Counted from the first letter of the stretch, positions 25,504 to 34,593 are shown. The stretch: 64,000 nt of DNA from Clostridium tertium (GCF_017873245.1 NZ_JAGGJY010000001.1:186001-250000), one strand, 5' to 3'. Numbers and translations: made by a program. Notes: generated from the letters alone by a model not told the origin.

Positions 25504-26202
25504 ATGAATAAAATTAAAGTTTTTATTGTTGAAGATGACCCAATGGTAAAGGAAATAAATACAAGGTTTCTAGAAAAGCTTGAAGGTTTTATAGTTGTAG
25601 GAGATGCAAGTAGCATAGAAGAAGCAAAAATTAAAATTACTAAAGAAAAGGCTGATTTAGTTTTATTAGATATTTTTTTGCCAGATGGAAAAGGTATAGA
25701 TTTATTAAAATGGATAAGAAGCAAAGAAATAAATATAGATACTATTTTAATTACCGCTGATAAATGTAAATCTTCAGTAGATGAGGCATTTAAGTATGGT
25801 GCGATTGATTATTTAATAAAACCATTTAAATTTGAGAGATTTAAGGAAGCTTTATCTAATTATAGGAATAGATTTGTTGAATTAAATAATATAGATAATA
25901 TAAATCAAGATTATATAGACCAATATATATTAAATATTAATGCTAATTTTCTAGATGAAGAAATACAAGAAAAAGAATTGTGCAAAGGTTTGAGTTTAAA
26001 AACATACAATAAAATAATCAATTATATGATCCAAAAGAATGGACAAGATTTGACTGCAGAAGAAATTGCAAAAGGAAGTGGACTAGCTAGAGTAACGGCA
26101 AGAAGATATTTAGAAAAGATGGTTGAAGAAGGTAAAGTTGAAATAAATCAGGAGTATGGAAAAATAGGTAGACCAACAAATTATTATATACTTAAAAAAT
26201 AA
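25504..26202 (+). CDS. Response regulator, CitB/DcuR family
   Basis: 232 residues: receiver domain with acid residues E10-D12, phospho-accepting D56 in LLLDIFLPDG and the lysine in YLIKPFKF, then a C-terminal winged helix-turn-helix (LTAEEIAKGSGLARVTARRYLEKM) and an IGRPTNYYIL end typical of CitT/DcuR regulators. An in-frame ATG at 25483 overlaps the kinase gene; the ATG at 25504 gives the normal MNKIKVFIVEDDP start and is chosen. It probably activates the flavoprotein genes 106 bases downstream; candidate sites are at 26201-26242. Confidence 0.92.
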   Translation: MNKIKVFIVEDDPMVKEINTRFLEKLEGFIVVGDASSIEEAKIKITKEKADLVLLDIFLPDGKGIDLLKWIRSKEINIDTILITADKCKSSVDEAFKYGAIDYLIKPFKFERFKEALSNYRNRFVELNNIDNINQDYIDQYILNINANFLDEEIQEKELCKGLSLKTYNKIINYMIQKNGQDLTAEEIAKGSGLARVTARRYLEKMVEEGKVEINQEYGKIGRPTNYYILKK

Positions 26203-26242
26203 GACCAAAAAGACCAAAATAAACAATATGACCACAATATTG
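26201..26242 (+). promoter_or_regulatory. Repeated GACC motifs and inverted repeat, candidate regulator site
   Basis: AAGACCAAA occurs twice in direct succession (26201 and 26210). A third GACC occurs in ATGACCACA, inside an inverted repeat CAATAT (26224-26229) / ATATTG (26237-26242). The cluster lies directly after the response-regulator gene and about 70 bases before the flavoprotein start, where an activator would bind. It is inferred from position and repetition only. Confidence 0.4.
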
Positions 26243-26308
26243 ATTGTTTATTAATTAACAAATATACTAATGCTGAAAATAACTTAAAGATTAAGGGGAG
26301 AATGTTAA

Positions 26309-27730
26309 ATGAAAAAGAAGGTTTTAGCATTAGTAATGTCAGCTTTAATTTTAGTTCCAACAGCTTTAGTTGGTTGTGGTGGAAAAAAAGAAACTGCTGA
26401 TATAGTTGTAATAGGAGCTGGTGGTGCAGGATTATCTGCTGCTGTACAAGCTAAACAAGATGGAGTACAAAATGTTGTTGTTTTAGAAAAGATGCCAATG
26501 GTAGGTGGAAATACAAATAGAGCTACAGGTGGATTAAATGCAGCTGAAACTGAACAACAAAAAGCAAAAGGCATAGAAGATTCAATACAAACTATGTATG
26601 ATGATACTATGAAAGGTGGATATGAAAAAAACAATCCTGAATTAGTTGAAAAGTTATCAAATGAAGCTAAAGAGTCAGTTGCATGGTTAACTGATTTAGG
26701 TGCTGATTTATCAGATGTTGGTAGAATGGCAGGAGCTACAAATTATAGAACTCATAGACCAACAGGGGGAGCAGCTGTAGGAGCTCATTTAGTTGATACA
26801 TTAAAGGCATCAGCTGAAAAAGAAAAAGTTGATTTAAGATTATGGAATGAAGCAAAAGAAATAGTTTTAGATAAAGATGGTAATGTTTCAGGAGTAAAGG
26901 TTACTGATAAAGAAGGAAAAGAATATACTATAAATACAAAAGCTGTAGTTATTGCAGCAGGTGGATTCTCAGCTAATCAAGAAATGGTAGTTAGTTATAA
27001 AGAAGATTTAAAAGGATTTGCAACAACTAACCATAACGGAGCTACTGGTGATGGTATAGTTCTTGGAGAAAATGTTGGTGCTGATTTAGTAGATATGAAG
27101 GAAATTCAAACTCATCCAACAGTTGTTCCAGAAAAGGCTGTAATGGTAACAGAAGCTGTAAGAGGTAATGGAGCAATTCTTATTAATAAGGATGGTAAAA
27201 GATTTACAAATGAATTATTTACAAGAGATGTAGTTTCAAAGGCTATATTAGATCAAAAAGATGGAGTAGCTTATCTTTTCTTTGATGAAGGATTAAGAAA
27301 GAGCTTAAAAGCAACTGAGGAATACTTCAATATGGGATTAGTTACAGAAGCGGATTCAGTAGAAGAACTAGCAGAAAAATTATCAATAGATAAGAATACA
27401 ATGGCTGAAACAATTAATAAGTACAATGAAGCAGTTGCAGCTAAAAAAGATTCAGAATTTAATAGGGAAGACCTTCCAAGACAATTAAATGAAGGGAAAG
27501 TATATGCTATACCTGTAACTCCAGCTGTGCACCATACAATGGGTGGATTAAAGATAAATACAAATGCTGAAGTTTTAAATAAAGATGGAAATGTAATTCC
27601 TGGTTTATTTGCAGCAGGAGAAGTAACTGGTGGAGTTCATGGTGGAAATAGATTAGGTGGAAATGCATTAGCTGATATAGTTACTTTTGGTAGAACAGCA
27701 GGAAAGAATGCAGCAACATTTATTAAATAG
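26309..27730 (+). CDS. Extracellular FAD-dependent reductase lipoprotein (fumarate reductase-like)
   Basis: 473 residues with a lipoprotein signal (lipid cysteine C23 in LVGCGGKK), then a full FAD_binding_2 flavoprotein: GAGGAG dinucleotide motif (37-42), EKMPMVGGNTNRATGG, the substrate-site region RPTGGAAVGAHL, TNELFTRDVVSK with the catalytic-type arginine, HHTMGG, and GGVHGGNRLGGNALADIVTFGR at the FAD end. This is the flavocytochrome c/fumarate reductase/urocanate reductase fold, placed on the cell surface. It carries no FMN_bind or haem domain of its own; the FMN module is the next gene. A good AAGGGGAGAA site precedes the ATG. The acceptor is fumarate or a similar enoate (inference). Confidence 0.9.
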   Translation: MKKKVLALVMSALILVPTALVGCGGKKETADIVVIGAGGAGLSAAVQAKQDGVQNVVVLEKMPMVGGNTNRATGGLNAAETEQQKAKGIEDSIQTMYDDTMKGGYEKNNPELVEKLSNEAKESVAWLTDLGADLSDVGRMAGATNYRTHRPTGGAAVGAHLVDTLKASAEKEKVDLRLWNEAKEIVLDKDGNVSGVKVTDKEGKEYTINTKAVVIAAGGFSANQEMVVSYKEDLKGFATTNHNGATGDGIVLGENVGADLVDMKEIQTHPTVVPEKAVMVTEAVRGNGAILINKDGKRFTNELFTRDVVSKAILDQKDGVAYLFFDEGLRKSLKATEEYFNMGLVTEADSVEELAEKLSIDKNTMAETINKYNEAVAAKKDSEFNREDLPRQLNEGKVYAIPVTPAVHHTMGGLKINTNAEVLNKDGNVIPGLFAAGEVTGGVHGGNRLGGNALADIVTFGRTAGKNAATFIK

Positions 27731-27754
27731 GATTTAATTGTAGGAGGAATAAAA

Positions 27755-28099
27755 ATGAAGAAAATAACTGCAATATTAAGCACAATAGCATTATCAGCAA
27801 CTTTGTTAGTTGGCTGTGGTGGTGGAAAATACACTGATGGAACATATACAGGTGAAGGTCAAGGAGCTTCTGGAGCAATAAAGGTAGAGGTTAAAGTTGA
27901 AAAAGGAAAGATATCTGAAGTAAATTTAGTTGAACATAACGAAACTAAGACTTTAGTTGATGGTGTTAAAGATAATTTAGTTCCAGAAATAATTGAAAAG
28001 CAAAGTACTGAAGGTATTGAAGCTATATCAGGAGCAACTAATTCATCAAAAGGTGTAATAGAAGCTGTTAATAAAGCTTTAGAATCAGCAGTAAAATAA
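27755..28099 (+). CDS. FMN-binding domain lipoprotein
   Basis: 114 residues: lipoprotein signal (LLVGC, lipid C21), then one FMN_bind domain (DGTYTGEGQGASGAIKVEV). It ends in EAISGATNSS, where T95 fits the ApbE flavinylation motif (S-G-A-T), although glutamate replaces the usual aspartate three residues ahead of the serine. FMN should be attached through a phosphoester bond, making this a membrane-tethered electron carrier. It starts 24 bases after the flavoprotein gene with AGGAGG ahead, so the two are one operon and probably one electron chain. The ApbE transferase is not in the window. Confidence 0.92.
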   Translation: MKKITAILSTIALSATLLVGCGGGKYTDGTYTGEGQGASGAIKVEVKVEKGKISEVNLVEHNETKTLVDGVKDNLVPEIIEKQSTEGIEAISGATNSSKGVIEAVNKALESAVK

Positions 28100-28128
28100 A
28101 AATTATCCCTTAAAATTTATAAATAGAC

Positions 28129-28163
28129 AATAGGTAGATTTTAACAAGCAAAATCTACCTATT
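28129..28163. terminator. Bidirectional terminator
   Basis: A perfect 14-bp stem AATAGGTAGATTTT (28129-28142) with 28150-28163 and T7 after it. It is shared with the convergent amylase gene. Confidence 0.92.
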
Positions 28164-28166
28164 TTT

Positions 28167-29900
28167 TTATTGAAGTTTAATTATCTTATATTCCATGGAC
28201 TTAAAGTTTATAGAATTATGTTTGTTTATATTAATTAAAGATTTATTTATTAAATCAAAACCATTTATATCAAAATTTAATTTAGCATCTATATCTTTAG
28301 TATTTTTATTTAAACATATTAAAATTGATTCATTAGGTAACTCTCTTTTAAAAATTAAAAGATTATCTTTATAATAAATAGGAGTAAATGTACCATAAAT
28401 TAAAGATTTATATTTTTTTCTAAGATTTATTAATAATTTATATAAGTCTAGTAAATCATTATTTTGTTTAGAAGTGTCCCAAATCATACATTTTCTATTA
28501 AGTGGATCATCTTCTCCAGTTAATCCAATTTCATCACCATAGTAAATATAAGGTACACCTATATAGGAAAATTGAAAAACTAAGGCAAGTTTCATAGATG
28601 AACTATCAAATTGACATTCATTAATGAATCTCTTAGTGTCATGACTACCTAATAAGTTCCACATTTGACGTGATATACTATTCATATATAACATTCTATT
28701 TTCAGATAAGATATTCAAAAAATCTTCTGAATCTATTATTCCTTTAGCAAAAAAATCTACACATGCATTTTTAAAAGTGTAATTCATAATACAATCAAAT
28801 TCATCACCTCTTAAAAAATTAAATCCATTATGGAATATTTCACCGATTATTATTAAATCTTTGTTTAGTGATTTAATTCCTTTTCTAAAGTTTTTCCAAA
28901 AATTATGACTAACTTCATCACTTACATCTAATCTCCAGCCATCTATTCCAATTTCATTTATCCAGTACTTACCAACATTAATAAAATAATCTTGAACCTC
29001 TTCATTTGAAGTATTTAATTTTGGCATTTCTCGTATATTATTTGCAAAAGTATAGTAATTAATTTTTTCTTGATCAATAGGAAAGCTATTTATAATATAC
29101 CAATCCTTATATTTTGAATTTTCACCATTTTTTATAACATCTTGAAAAGCAAAAAAGTCATCTCCTGAATGATTAAATACAGCATCAAAAATAACTTTAA
29201 TACCCTTTTCATGGCATTTATCTATTAAAGATTTGGCTATTACAGTATCACCAAATGCTTCGTCGATTTCATAGTAATTGCAAGTATTATATTTATGATT
29301 AGAGCTAGATTTAAATACTGGAGTAAGGTATAGTAGATTTATTCCTAAAGATTCAATATAATCTAATTTATCTATTATCCCTTGTAAATTTCCGCCTAAT
29401 ACAGATTTAGAATTTATATTTTCATCTCCCCATGAAGTTGTAGTATTAGGATTATTTATATTAAGTCCTTTACAAAACCTATCAGGGAAAATTTGATATA
29501 CAATAGATTCTTGTAGATTTTTAACTTCATCATATACATCATCAGGTGAGATATAAGGAAATTGAAATGAATTTGCATCAACACATTCATAAATTGATTT
29601 TCTAAAACCTCTTTCATCTAAAATATAAATATTATTATCTTTGTCTATAAGCTCAAAAATATATTTATATCTATTTTTACTAACTGATAAATCAGCTTCA
29701 TAGTATGAATAAAGTTCTCCTTCAGATATTAAAGACATTTCTTTTTTAATAAAAGGATAATTTCCAAATCTATCTTTATAATAAATATAACAACTATTTA
29801 AATCATTTTTAGCAGTACGGATTCTTATAGTTAAGGTATTTGTATTTTTAGCATAAGCATATGGTACATCTGTTATATGATAAACAGCAAACTTATTCAT
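28167..29900 (-). CDS. GH13 alpha-glucan hydrolase (neopullulanase/cyclomaltodextrinase type)
   Basis: 577 residues. An N-terminal beta domain (about 1-110, CBM34-like with TLTIRIRTAKND) precedes a GH13 barrel. Conserved regions are DAVFNHSGDD, GWRLDVSDE with nucleophile D325, IIGEIFHN with acid/base E354, and LLGSHDTKRF with D421; all catalytic residues are present. A short C-terminal beta domain follows. There is no signal peptide, so it acts in the cytoplasm on imported maltodextrins or cyclodextrins. The domain layout matches the neopullulanase/maltogenic amylase subgroup. It is divergent from an AraC-type regulator, a likely controller. Confidence 0.92.
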   Translation of the reverse strand: MNKFAVYHITDVPYAYAKNTNTLTIRIRTAKNDLNSCYIYYKDRFGNYPFIKKEMSLISEGELYSYYEADLSVSKNRYKYIFELIDKDNNIYILDERGFRKSIYECVDANSFQFPYISPDDVYDEVKNLQESIVYQIFPDRFCKGLNINNPNTTTSWGDENINSKSVLGGNLQGIIDKLDYIESLGINLLYLTPVFKSSSNHKYNTCNYYEIDEAFGDTVIAKSLIDKCHEKGIKVIFDAVFNHSGDDFFAFQDVIKNGENSKYKDWYIINSFPIDQEKINYYTFANNIREMPKLNTSNEEVQDYFINVGKYWINEIGIDGWRLDVSDEVSHNFWKNFRKGIKSLNKDLIIIGEIFHNGFNFLRGDEFDCIMNYTFKNACVDFFAKGIIDSEDFLNILSENRMLYMNSISRQMWNLLGSHDTKRFINECQFDSSSMKLALVFQFSYIGVPYIYYGDEIGLTGEDDPLNRKCMIWDTSKQNNDLLDLYKLLINLRKKYKSLIYGTFTPIYYKDNLLIFKRELPNESILICLNKNTKDIDAKLNFDINGFDLINKSLININKHNSINFKSMEYKIIKLQ

Positions 29901-30021
29901 ATATATTACTCCTTCTTATTGTGTACTTTAATGAAATTATATCAAAGGATATTGATTAGATTTGTATATTTACAATATAATATGTATATAACTATTATGA
30001 AATGTAATTGGGAGAGAAATT

Positions 30022-30705
30022 ATGAATGATGGATATGAAACCTTTGAATCAGATTTTAATATTTTTAGTAACAAGATATCTTTTTTAATAGAATCTAGAA
30101 ATAAAGAAGAAATTATAAGGATAGTTAAAGAAAAGCATAAATCAGAAGTTAGTGATGATGTTGACAAAGAGCATAAAAGGGATGATTTAATAATTTGGAA
30201 TGCTGTATATACTAGGGAAATTATAAAGAGTGGAATTTCTAAGAAGTATCTACATCCTATTTATAATAGATTTTATAGGCAAATTAAGGAAGCAAGTAAT
30301 ATAAGTTCATTGCAAGTTATTGAGATAAATATGATAAATGAATATATAGATTTACTAATAAATGATACAGAAGTTACTGATAGCTTTACTGTTAATAAGC
30401 TTTTGCAAGCTCTTCATTTAAATATAGAAAATCATACTTCATTAGAAACAATATGTAATAACTTAAATATATCAGTAGGATATGCATCAACATGTTTTAA
30501 AAAGCATAAAGGAATATCTATAATGAAATATTTAAGAGAAATAAAAGTTGAAAGAGCTAAAACTTTACTTTTAAGTACTGAAAAGAGCATATTAGAAATA
30601 AGTATATTATTAGGATTTCATGATCAAAGTCATTTCACTAATACCTTTAAAAAAATTGTAGGTATGTCACCATCAGAATTTAGAAATAAAAATTATTCAA
30701 TATAA
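30022..30705 (+). CDS. AraC-family transcriptional regulator
   Basis: 227 residues. The last 100 carry two AraC-type helix-turn-helix units: LETICNNLNISVGYASTCFKKHKG, and SILEISILLGFHDQSHFTNTFKKIVGMSPSEFR, the family signature. The first 125 residues are helical (YETFESDFNIFSNKISFL, EIIRIVKEKHKSEVSDDVD) and are not the usual cupin sensor; no ligand motif is recognised. GGGAGAGAA precedes the ATG. It is divergent from the alpha-glucan hydrolase with about 120 bases between them, so control of that gene is plausible. Confidence 0.88.
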   Translation: MNDGYETFESDFNIFSNKISFLIESRNKEEIIRIVKEKHKSEVSDDVDKEHKRDDLIIWNAVYTREIIKSGISKKYLHPIYNRFYRQIKEASNISSLQVIEINMINEYIDLLINDTEVTDSFTVNKLLQALHLNIENHTSLETICNNLNISVGYASTCFKKHKGISIMKYLREIKVERAKTLLLSTEKSILEISILLGFHDQSHFTNTFKKIVGMSPSEFRNKNYSI

Positions 30706-30788
30706 TTACAATTAATTGAATTCAATTTAGTTTAATAATATAATTTAAAATAAGCATTTAAAAATAATATTAAAAAGGGGGCATAAAA

Positions 30789-32567
30789 ATGTCGTTAGAA
30801 TGGAGTTTAAAAGAAATATATCCATCATTTAATTCTAAAGAGTTTGTTACAGATTTAAAGAAAGTTGATGAGGGAATAGAAGATCTTAAAAATTTTGCAA
30901 AATCTACTGATGAAAAATCAAATGATGTAGTAAAATTAGAGGAATTAATAAATAAGTTAGAGAGCATAAATTTACTTATAAATAGAATAGGTGCTTATGC
31001 AAATTTAACTTTAAGTACAGATTCAAAAGATGCAGAAGGAAGAAAGTATTTAGATGTTATAAATTCTAAATATAGTCTTTTAGCAGAGCCGCTAACAAAA
31101 ATTTATAAATGGATAGCAAATATAAAAGATATAGATACTTTAGTAAATTCATCAAATTTATTAAGTAAACATAAATTTTTTATAAATGAAATTAAAGAAA
31201 AAAATAAATACATGCTAAGTGAAAAAGAAGAAGCTATAATTGCTAAAATGAGAAATACCGGTTCAGATGCATGGTCAAATTATAAGGATTATTTAATATC
31301 AACACATAAAGTTGATATTAATATTGATAATGAAGATAAGTCATTACCATTAACGGTAGTACTAAATATGGCTTATAGCCTAGATTCAGAATTAAGAAAA
31401 AAGGCATATGAAGCAGAAATTAAATCCTATGAAAAAATAGAAGAGGGAGTTGCAGCAGCTTTAAATGGAATTAAAGGAGAAGTTTTAACTACTTCTGAGC
31501 TTAAGGGATATAAATCACCTCTTCATATGACATTAGAAGAATCTAGGATGGATGAAGATATTTTAAATGCAATGCTTACTGCTATAAAAGAAAGCTTACC
31601 TGCTTTTAGAAAATATTTAAGAAGGAAAGCAGAACTTCTAGGTCATAAAAATGGATTACCATTTTATGATTTATATGCACCTGTTATAAATAAAGAAATG
31701 AAGTTTTCTTATGAAGAAGGAAAGGCCTTTGTTGAAAAGAATTTTAGAAGTTTTAGCAATAATTTAGCTGACTTTGTTATAAACGCATTTAATAACAATT
31801 GGATAGATGTTATGCCTAAAGAAGGTAAAGTTGGCGGTGCTTTCTGTGAAAGTATAAAAGCTATAAATGAAAGTAGAATATTATTAAATTATGGTAATAG
31901 CTTTAGTGATGTTGTAACTATGGCTCATGAGCTTGGACACGGATTTCATAGCCATTGCTTAAGCAGTGAAACTGCATTAAATTCAGAATACCCAATGACA
32001 TTAGCTGAAACAGCATCTAATTTCTGTGAAATATTAGTAAAAAGGGGAGCTGTTAAAAGCGCAACTAAAGAAGAAGCCTTTGCTATTTTAGAAGCAGAAA
32101 TATCTGATTGTAATCAAGTAATAGTTGATATATATTCAAGATTTTTATTTGAAAGTGAAGTTTTTGAAAAGAGAAAAGAAAGCTCTCTTTCAGTAGAAGA
32201 AATTAATAATGTCATGTTAAATGCACAAAAAGAAGCTTATGGAGATGGTCTTGATAATAACTTCTTGCATAAATATATGTGGACTTGGAAGCCTCATTAT
32301 TATTATGCAACAGCTAACTTCTATAACTTCCCTTACGCCTTTGGAAACCTATTTGCAAAGGGTTTATATGCTGAATATTTAAAGAGAGGCGAAAGCTTCT
32401 GCAAGGAATATGAAGAATTATTAGCTGTTACAGGAAAAGAAAAAGTAGCAGATGTAACAAAAATAATGAATATAGATGTTCATGATGTGAATTTCTGGAG
32501 AAATTCTTTAAAGCTTATTGAAGAAGATATAGAAAGATTTATTTGTTTAAGTTACGAAATAAAATAA
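30789..32567 (+). CDS. pepF: Oligoendopeptidase F (M3 family)
   Basis: A 592-residue zinc metallopeptidase. The active site HELGH is at residues 380-384 within VTMAHELGHGFHSHCL, and the glutamate zinc ligand follows in SEYPMTLAETASNFCE. The N-terminal helical lobe (EWSLKEIYPSFNSKEF) and the C-terminal WKPHYYYATANFYNFPYAFG block that shapes the M3 pocket are intact. There is no signal peptide. It cleaves short peptides of roughly 7-17 residues in the cytoplasm, mainly for nutrition or turnover. AAAAGGGGG precedes the ATG. Full length. Confidence 0.95.
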   Translation: MSLEWSLKEIYPSFNSKEFVTDLKKVDEGIEDLKNFAKSTDEKSNDVVKLEELINKLESINLLINRIGAYANLTLSTDSKDAEGRKYLDVINSKYSLLAEPLTKIYKWIANIKDIDTLVNSSNLLSKHKFFINEIKEKNKYMLSEKEEAIIAKMRNTGSDAWSNYKDYLISTHKVDINIDNEDKSLPLTVVLNMAYSLDSELRKKAYEAEIKSYEKIEEGVAAALNGIKGEVLTTSELKGYKSPLHMTLEESRMDEDILNAMLTAIKESLPAFRKYLRRKAELLGHKNGLPFYDLYAPVINKEMKFSYEEGKAFVEKNFRSFSNNLADFVINAFNNNWIDVMPKEGKVGGAFCESIKAINESRILLNYGNSFSDVVTMAHELGHGFHSHCLSSETALNSEYPMTLAETASNFCEILVKRGAVKSATKEEAFAILEAEISDCNQVIVDIYSRFLFESEVFEKRKESSLSVEEINNVMLNAQKEAYGDGLDNNFLHKYMWTWKPHYYYATANFYNFPYAFGNLFAKGLYAEYLKRGESFCKEYEELLAVTGKEKVADVTKIMNIDVHDVNFWRNSLKLIEEDIERFICLSYEIK

Positions 32568-32576
32568 ATTTAAATT

Positions 32577-32612
32577 TTAAGGGATATTTAAAATTTTTTA
32601 AATATCCCTTAA
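32577..32612 (+). terminator. Terminator after pepF
   Basis: A perfect 16-bp stem TTAAGGGATATTTAAA (32577-32592) with 32597-32612, then TTTC. Confidence 0.88.
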
Positions 32613-32706
32613 TTTCAGTTTAATATTAAATATATATTTAATAAGAATATAAAACTAATAAATATATAGTAATTTTATTAGAATTAGTTTTTATTAGTAC
32701 AATATA

Positions 32707-33861
32707 TTAATGTAAGTTCATTTGAACTATTTCACTCCTACTACCTATTCTTATAGGAGGTCCCCAAGTTCCATAACCAGAAGAAACTACAACATTTAAG
32801 TTGTCTTTCTTTAAATAACCATAATCAATTTCAAACATTTTATTTGTAACTAAATTTCCAGGGGTAATTTGTCCTTTATGAGTATGACCAGAAAGTTGTA
32901 AATCAATATTGGCATTTAAGCTTTCGTCTATATATTTAGGATTATGATCTATAACAATCATAGCTTTAGAGTTATCAAGATTATGTGTTAAATCTAATAA
33001 TGAAGCTCTATCATTTTCTGAAAATCTATTTATTGTAATATCATCTCTACCTATTATATAAAGGCTATCATTTATTAAAATAGATTCATCTCTTAAAACT
33101 TTGACAGAGTTTTCTTCAAGAATATTTACTATTTGGTTTTCAGCTTTAGTCATTAAATCATGATTGCCAAGTACTGCATAAGTACCATATGTAGATTTAA
33201 TCTTTGAAAATTCAATTCCCATATTATTAGCTAAAAATGGCTTTATATCGCTATCTATAATATCTCCAGCAATTATTACTATATCAGGATTTAAATCATT
33301 AATTTCTTTTATCATATTAGAAAGTCTTTTGTTTTTAATTATATTTCCTAAATGTATGTCAGATACCATAACTACATTTATAGGCTCTTTCAAAGCTTGT
33401 TTATCTATATCTATATCAAAAGATTTTACATAAGAACTTTTAGCATTAAAGCTTCCAATTATAGTTATTATAATAAAAATTATAGTAATTAATAGAGTTT
33501 GATAAATGTAATATTTATCAGTTAAGTTATTTGATAAGTGTGATTTACTAACTATTATATTTATGATTCCTATAATAGGAAAAGTTAATAAAGCGTACAT
33601 TAATAATCCCATCCAATAGGAACCAGCTAAATAAAGAAAGTTAGTTAAATTAGGAGATATAAATTTATTAAGTAACATTGAAATTACATATGATAAAGCT
33701 AAAGCCCAAAAAATAACCCAAAAAATTAATGGAGAAATTTTGAAAATATAGTTAAAGCCATTGAGCATTTTTCGACCTATATAATAATTTATTAAAAAAT
33801 ATAAAAGTGAAAATATAAGAAAAATAAGTATATATTTAACCTTCAATTTAATCAACTCCAA
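32707..33861 (-). CDS. Membrane-bound metallophosphoesterase (YkuE-like)
   Basis: 384 residues: four to five membrane segments in the first 140 residues, then a calcineurin-like phosphoesterase domain with MVSDIHLGN, IAGDIIDSD, LGNHDLMT and SGHTHKGQI, which provide the di-metal ligands. The end (GTWGPPIRIGSRSEIVQM) is typical of the YkuE/YaeI group, which acts on lipid or cell-wall phosphoesters; the substrate is unknown. The ribosome binding site before the ATG is weak (GAGTTG). It lies alone between pepF and a PadR gene. Confidence 0.88.
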   Translation of the reverse strand: MELIKLKVKYILIFLIFSLLYFLINYYIGRKMLNGFNYIFKISPLIFWVIFWALALSYVISMLLNKFISPNLTNFLYLAGSYWMGLLMYALLTFPIIGIINIIVSKSHLSNNLTDKYYIYQTLLITIIFIIITIIGSFNAKSSYVKSFDIDIDKQALKEPINVVMVSDIHLGNIIKNKRLSNMIKEINDLNPDIVIIAGDIIDSDIKPFLANNMGIEFSKIKSTYGTYAVLGNHDLMTKAENQIVNILEENSVKVLRDESILINDSLYIIGRDDITINRFSENDRASLLDLTHNLDNSKAMIVIDHNPKYIDESLNANIDLQLSGHTHKGQITPGNLVTNKMFEIDYGYLKKDNLNVVVSSGYGTWGPPIRIGSRSEIVQMNLH

Positions 33862-34178
33862 AAATAAATTTTAGATTATTATAACATAACAGTATTTTTG
33901 AACCAAACAAAAAATGAAATAGTGAAGAGTCAAAGAGTTAAGGAGATAATTCACTTACGTTGAATTATTAAAATTGAATGATTATTAAGTTTTTATATTA
34001 AGAAAAGTATTAACAAAGATGAAATTAGAAAATAAATGTATTATATGATCCTTATAAATTGTGAGTGATATAAGAATTTCTTGAACAAATAAATTTTTGT
34101 AGTGCAGAGTATTATTGTATTAGATTATAGGTTAATGTTATAATGCAGATAAAGAAATGATATGTTGAGGTGAACATT
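33862..34178. other. Intergenic region upstream of the PadR gene
   Basis: 317 bases between the divergent metallophosphoesterase and PadR genes. No ORF with a credible start is seen. The right end contains a sigma-A-type promoter (34115-34144). The rest is AT-rich with no clear structure. Confidence 0.6.
34115..34144 (+). promoter_or_regulatory. Candidate promoter of the PadR gene
   Basis: TTGTAT (34115-34120) and a consensus TATAAT (34139-34144) are 18 bases apart, about 35 bases ahead of the PadR start. Confidence 0.5.
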
Positions 34179-34490
34179 TTGAAAGAGCAAATTACAAGAA
34201 GGATATTCAATGGGTTAATATATGTGCATATACTTCATCATGGAAATATAGGTGAATTTTATGGGTCGTGGATGATAGAAGAATTGAAAGAACACGGTTA
34301 TAATATTAGTCCTGGTACTTTATATCCTTTATTAAAATCAATGGTAGAAGAAAATTTAATAGAAAAAGAGGATAGAAATGTTAATGGGAAAATAAGAAAG
34401 TATTATAAAACTACACAAAAAGGAAATAAACTTTTATTAGAATTAAAAAATAATTTGAAAGAATTATTTAATGATATAGAATTGCAGTAA
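34179..34490 (+). CDS. PadR-family transcriptional regulator
   Basis: 103 residues, one PadR winged-helix domain: a recognition region in WMIEELKEHGYNISPGTLYPLLKSMVEENLIE and a wing KIRKYYKTTQKGNKLL. This is the small one-domain type that dimerises and represses nearby stress or transporter genes. A GTG at 34170 overlaps the GAGGTG site, so the TTG at 34179, six bases after it, is preferred. The gene is followed by its own terminator and then by a palindromic operator, which may be its target. Confidence 0.88.
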   Translation: MKEQITRRIFNGLIYVHILHHGNIGEFYGSWMIEELKEHGYNISPGTLYPLLKSMVEENLIEKEDRNVNGKIRKYYKTTQKGNKLLLELKNNLKELFNDIELQ

Positions 34491-34520
34491 GTTAAGTAAA
34501 TTTGATTTTACTTAACTTTT
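34490..34520 (+). terminator. Terminator after PadR gene
   Basis: An 11-bp stem AGTTAAGTAAA (34490-34500) with TTTACTTAACT, then T6. Confidence 0.88.
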
Positions 34521-34523
34521 TTG

Positions 34524-34552
34524 TTGCAATAAACTGTGAAAAATGATATTAT
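34524..34552 (+). promoter_or_regulatory. Promoter reading into nitroreductase remnant and fetAB-like genes
   Basis: TTGCAA (34524-34529) and TATTAT (34547-34552) are separated by exactly 17 bases. The -10 overlaps the palindrome at 34548-34579. Confidence 0.6.
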
Positions 34553-34579
34553 CGCATTACGATATCGAAATGCGATAAT
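34548..34579 (+). promoter_or_regulatory. 32-bp palindromic operator
   Basis: Arms ATTATCGCATT (34548-34558) and AATGCGATAAT (34569-34579) are perfect complements, with a CGATATCG palindrome (34560-34567) at the centre. Only one base pair of the full 32 is unmatched. It covers the -10 and the likely transcription start, so a bound dimer would block transcription. Confidence 0.65.
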
Positions 34580-34593
34580 GGGGGTGAAATATT

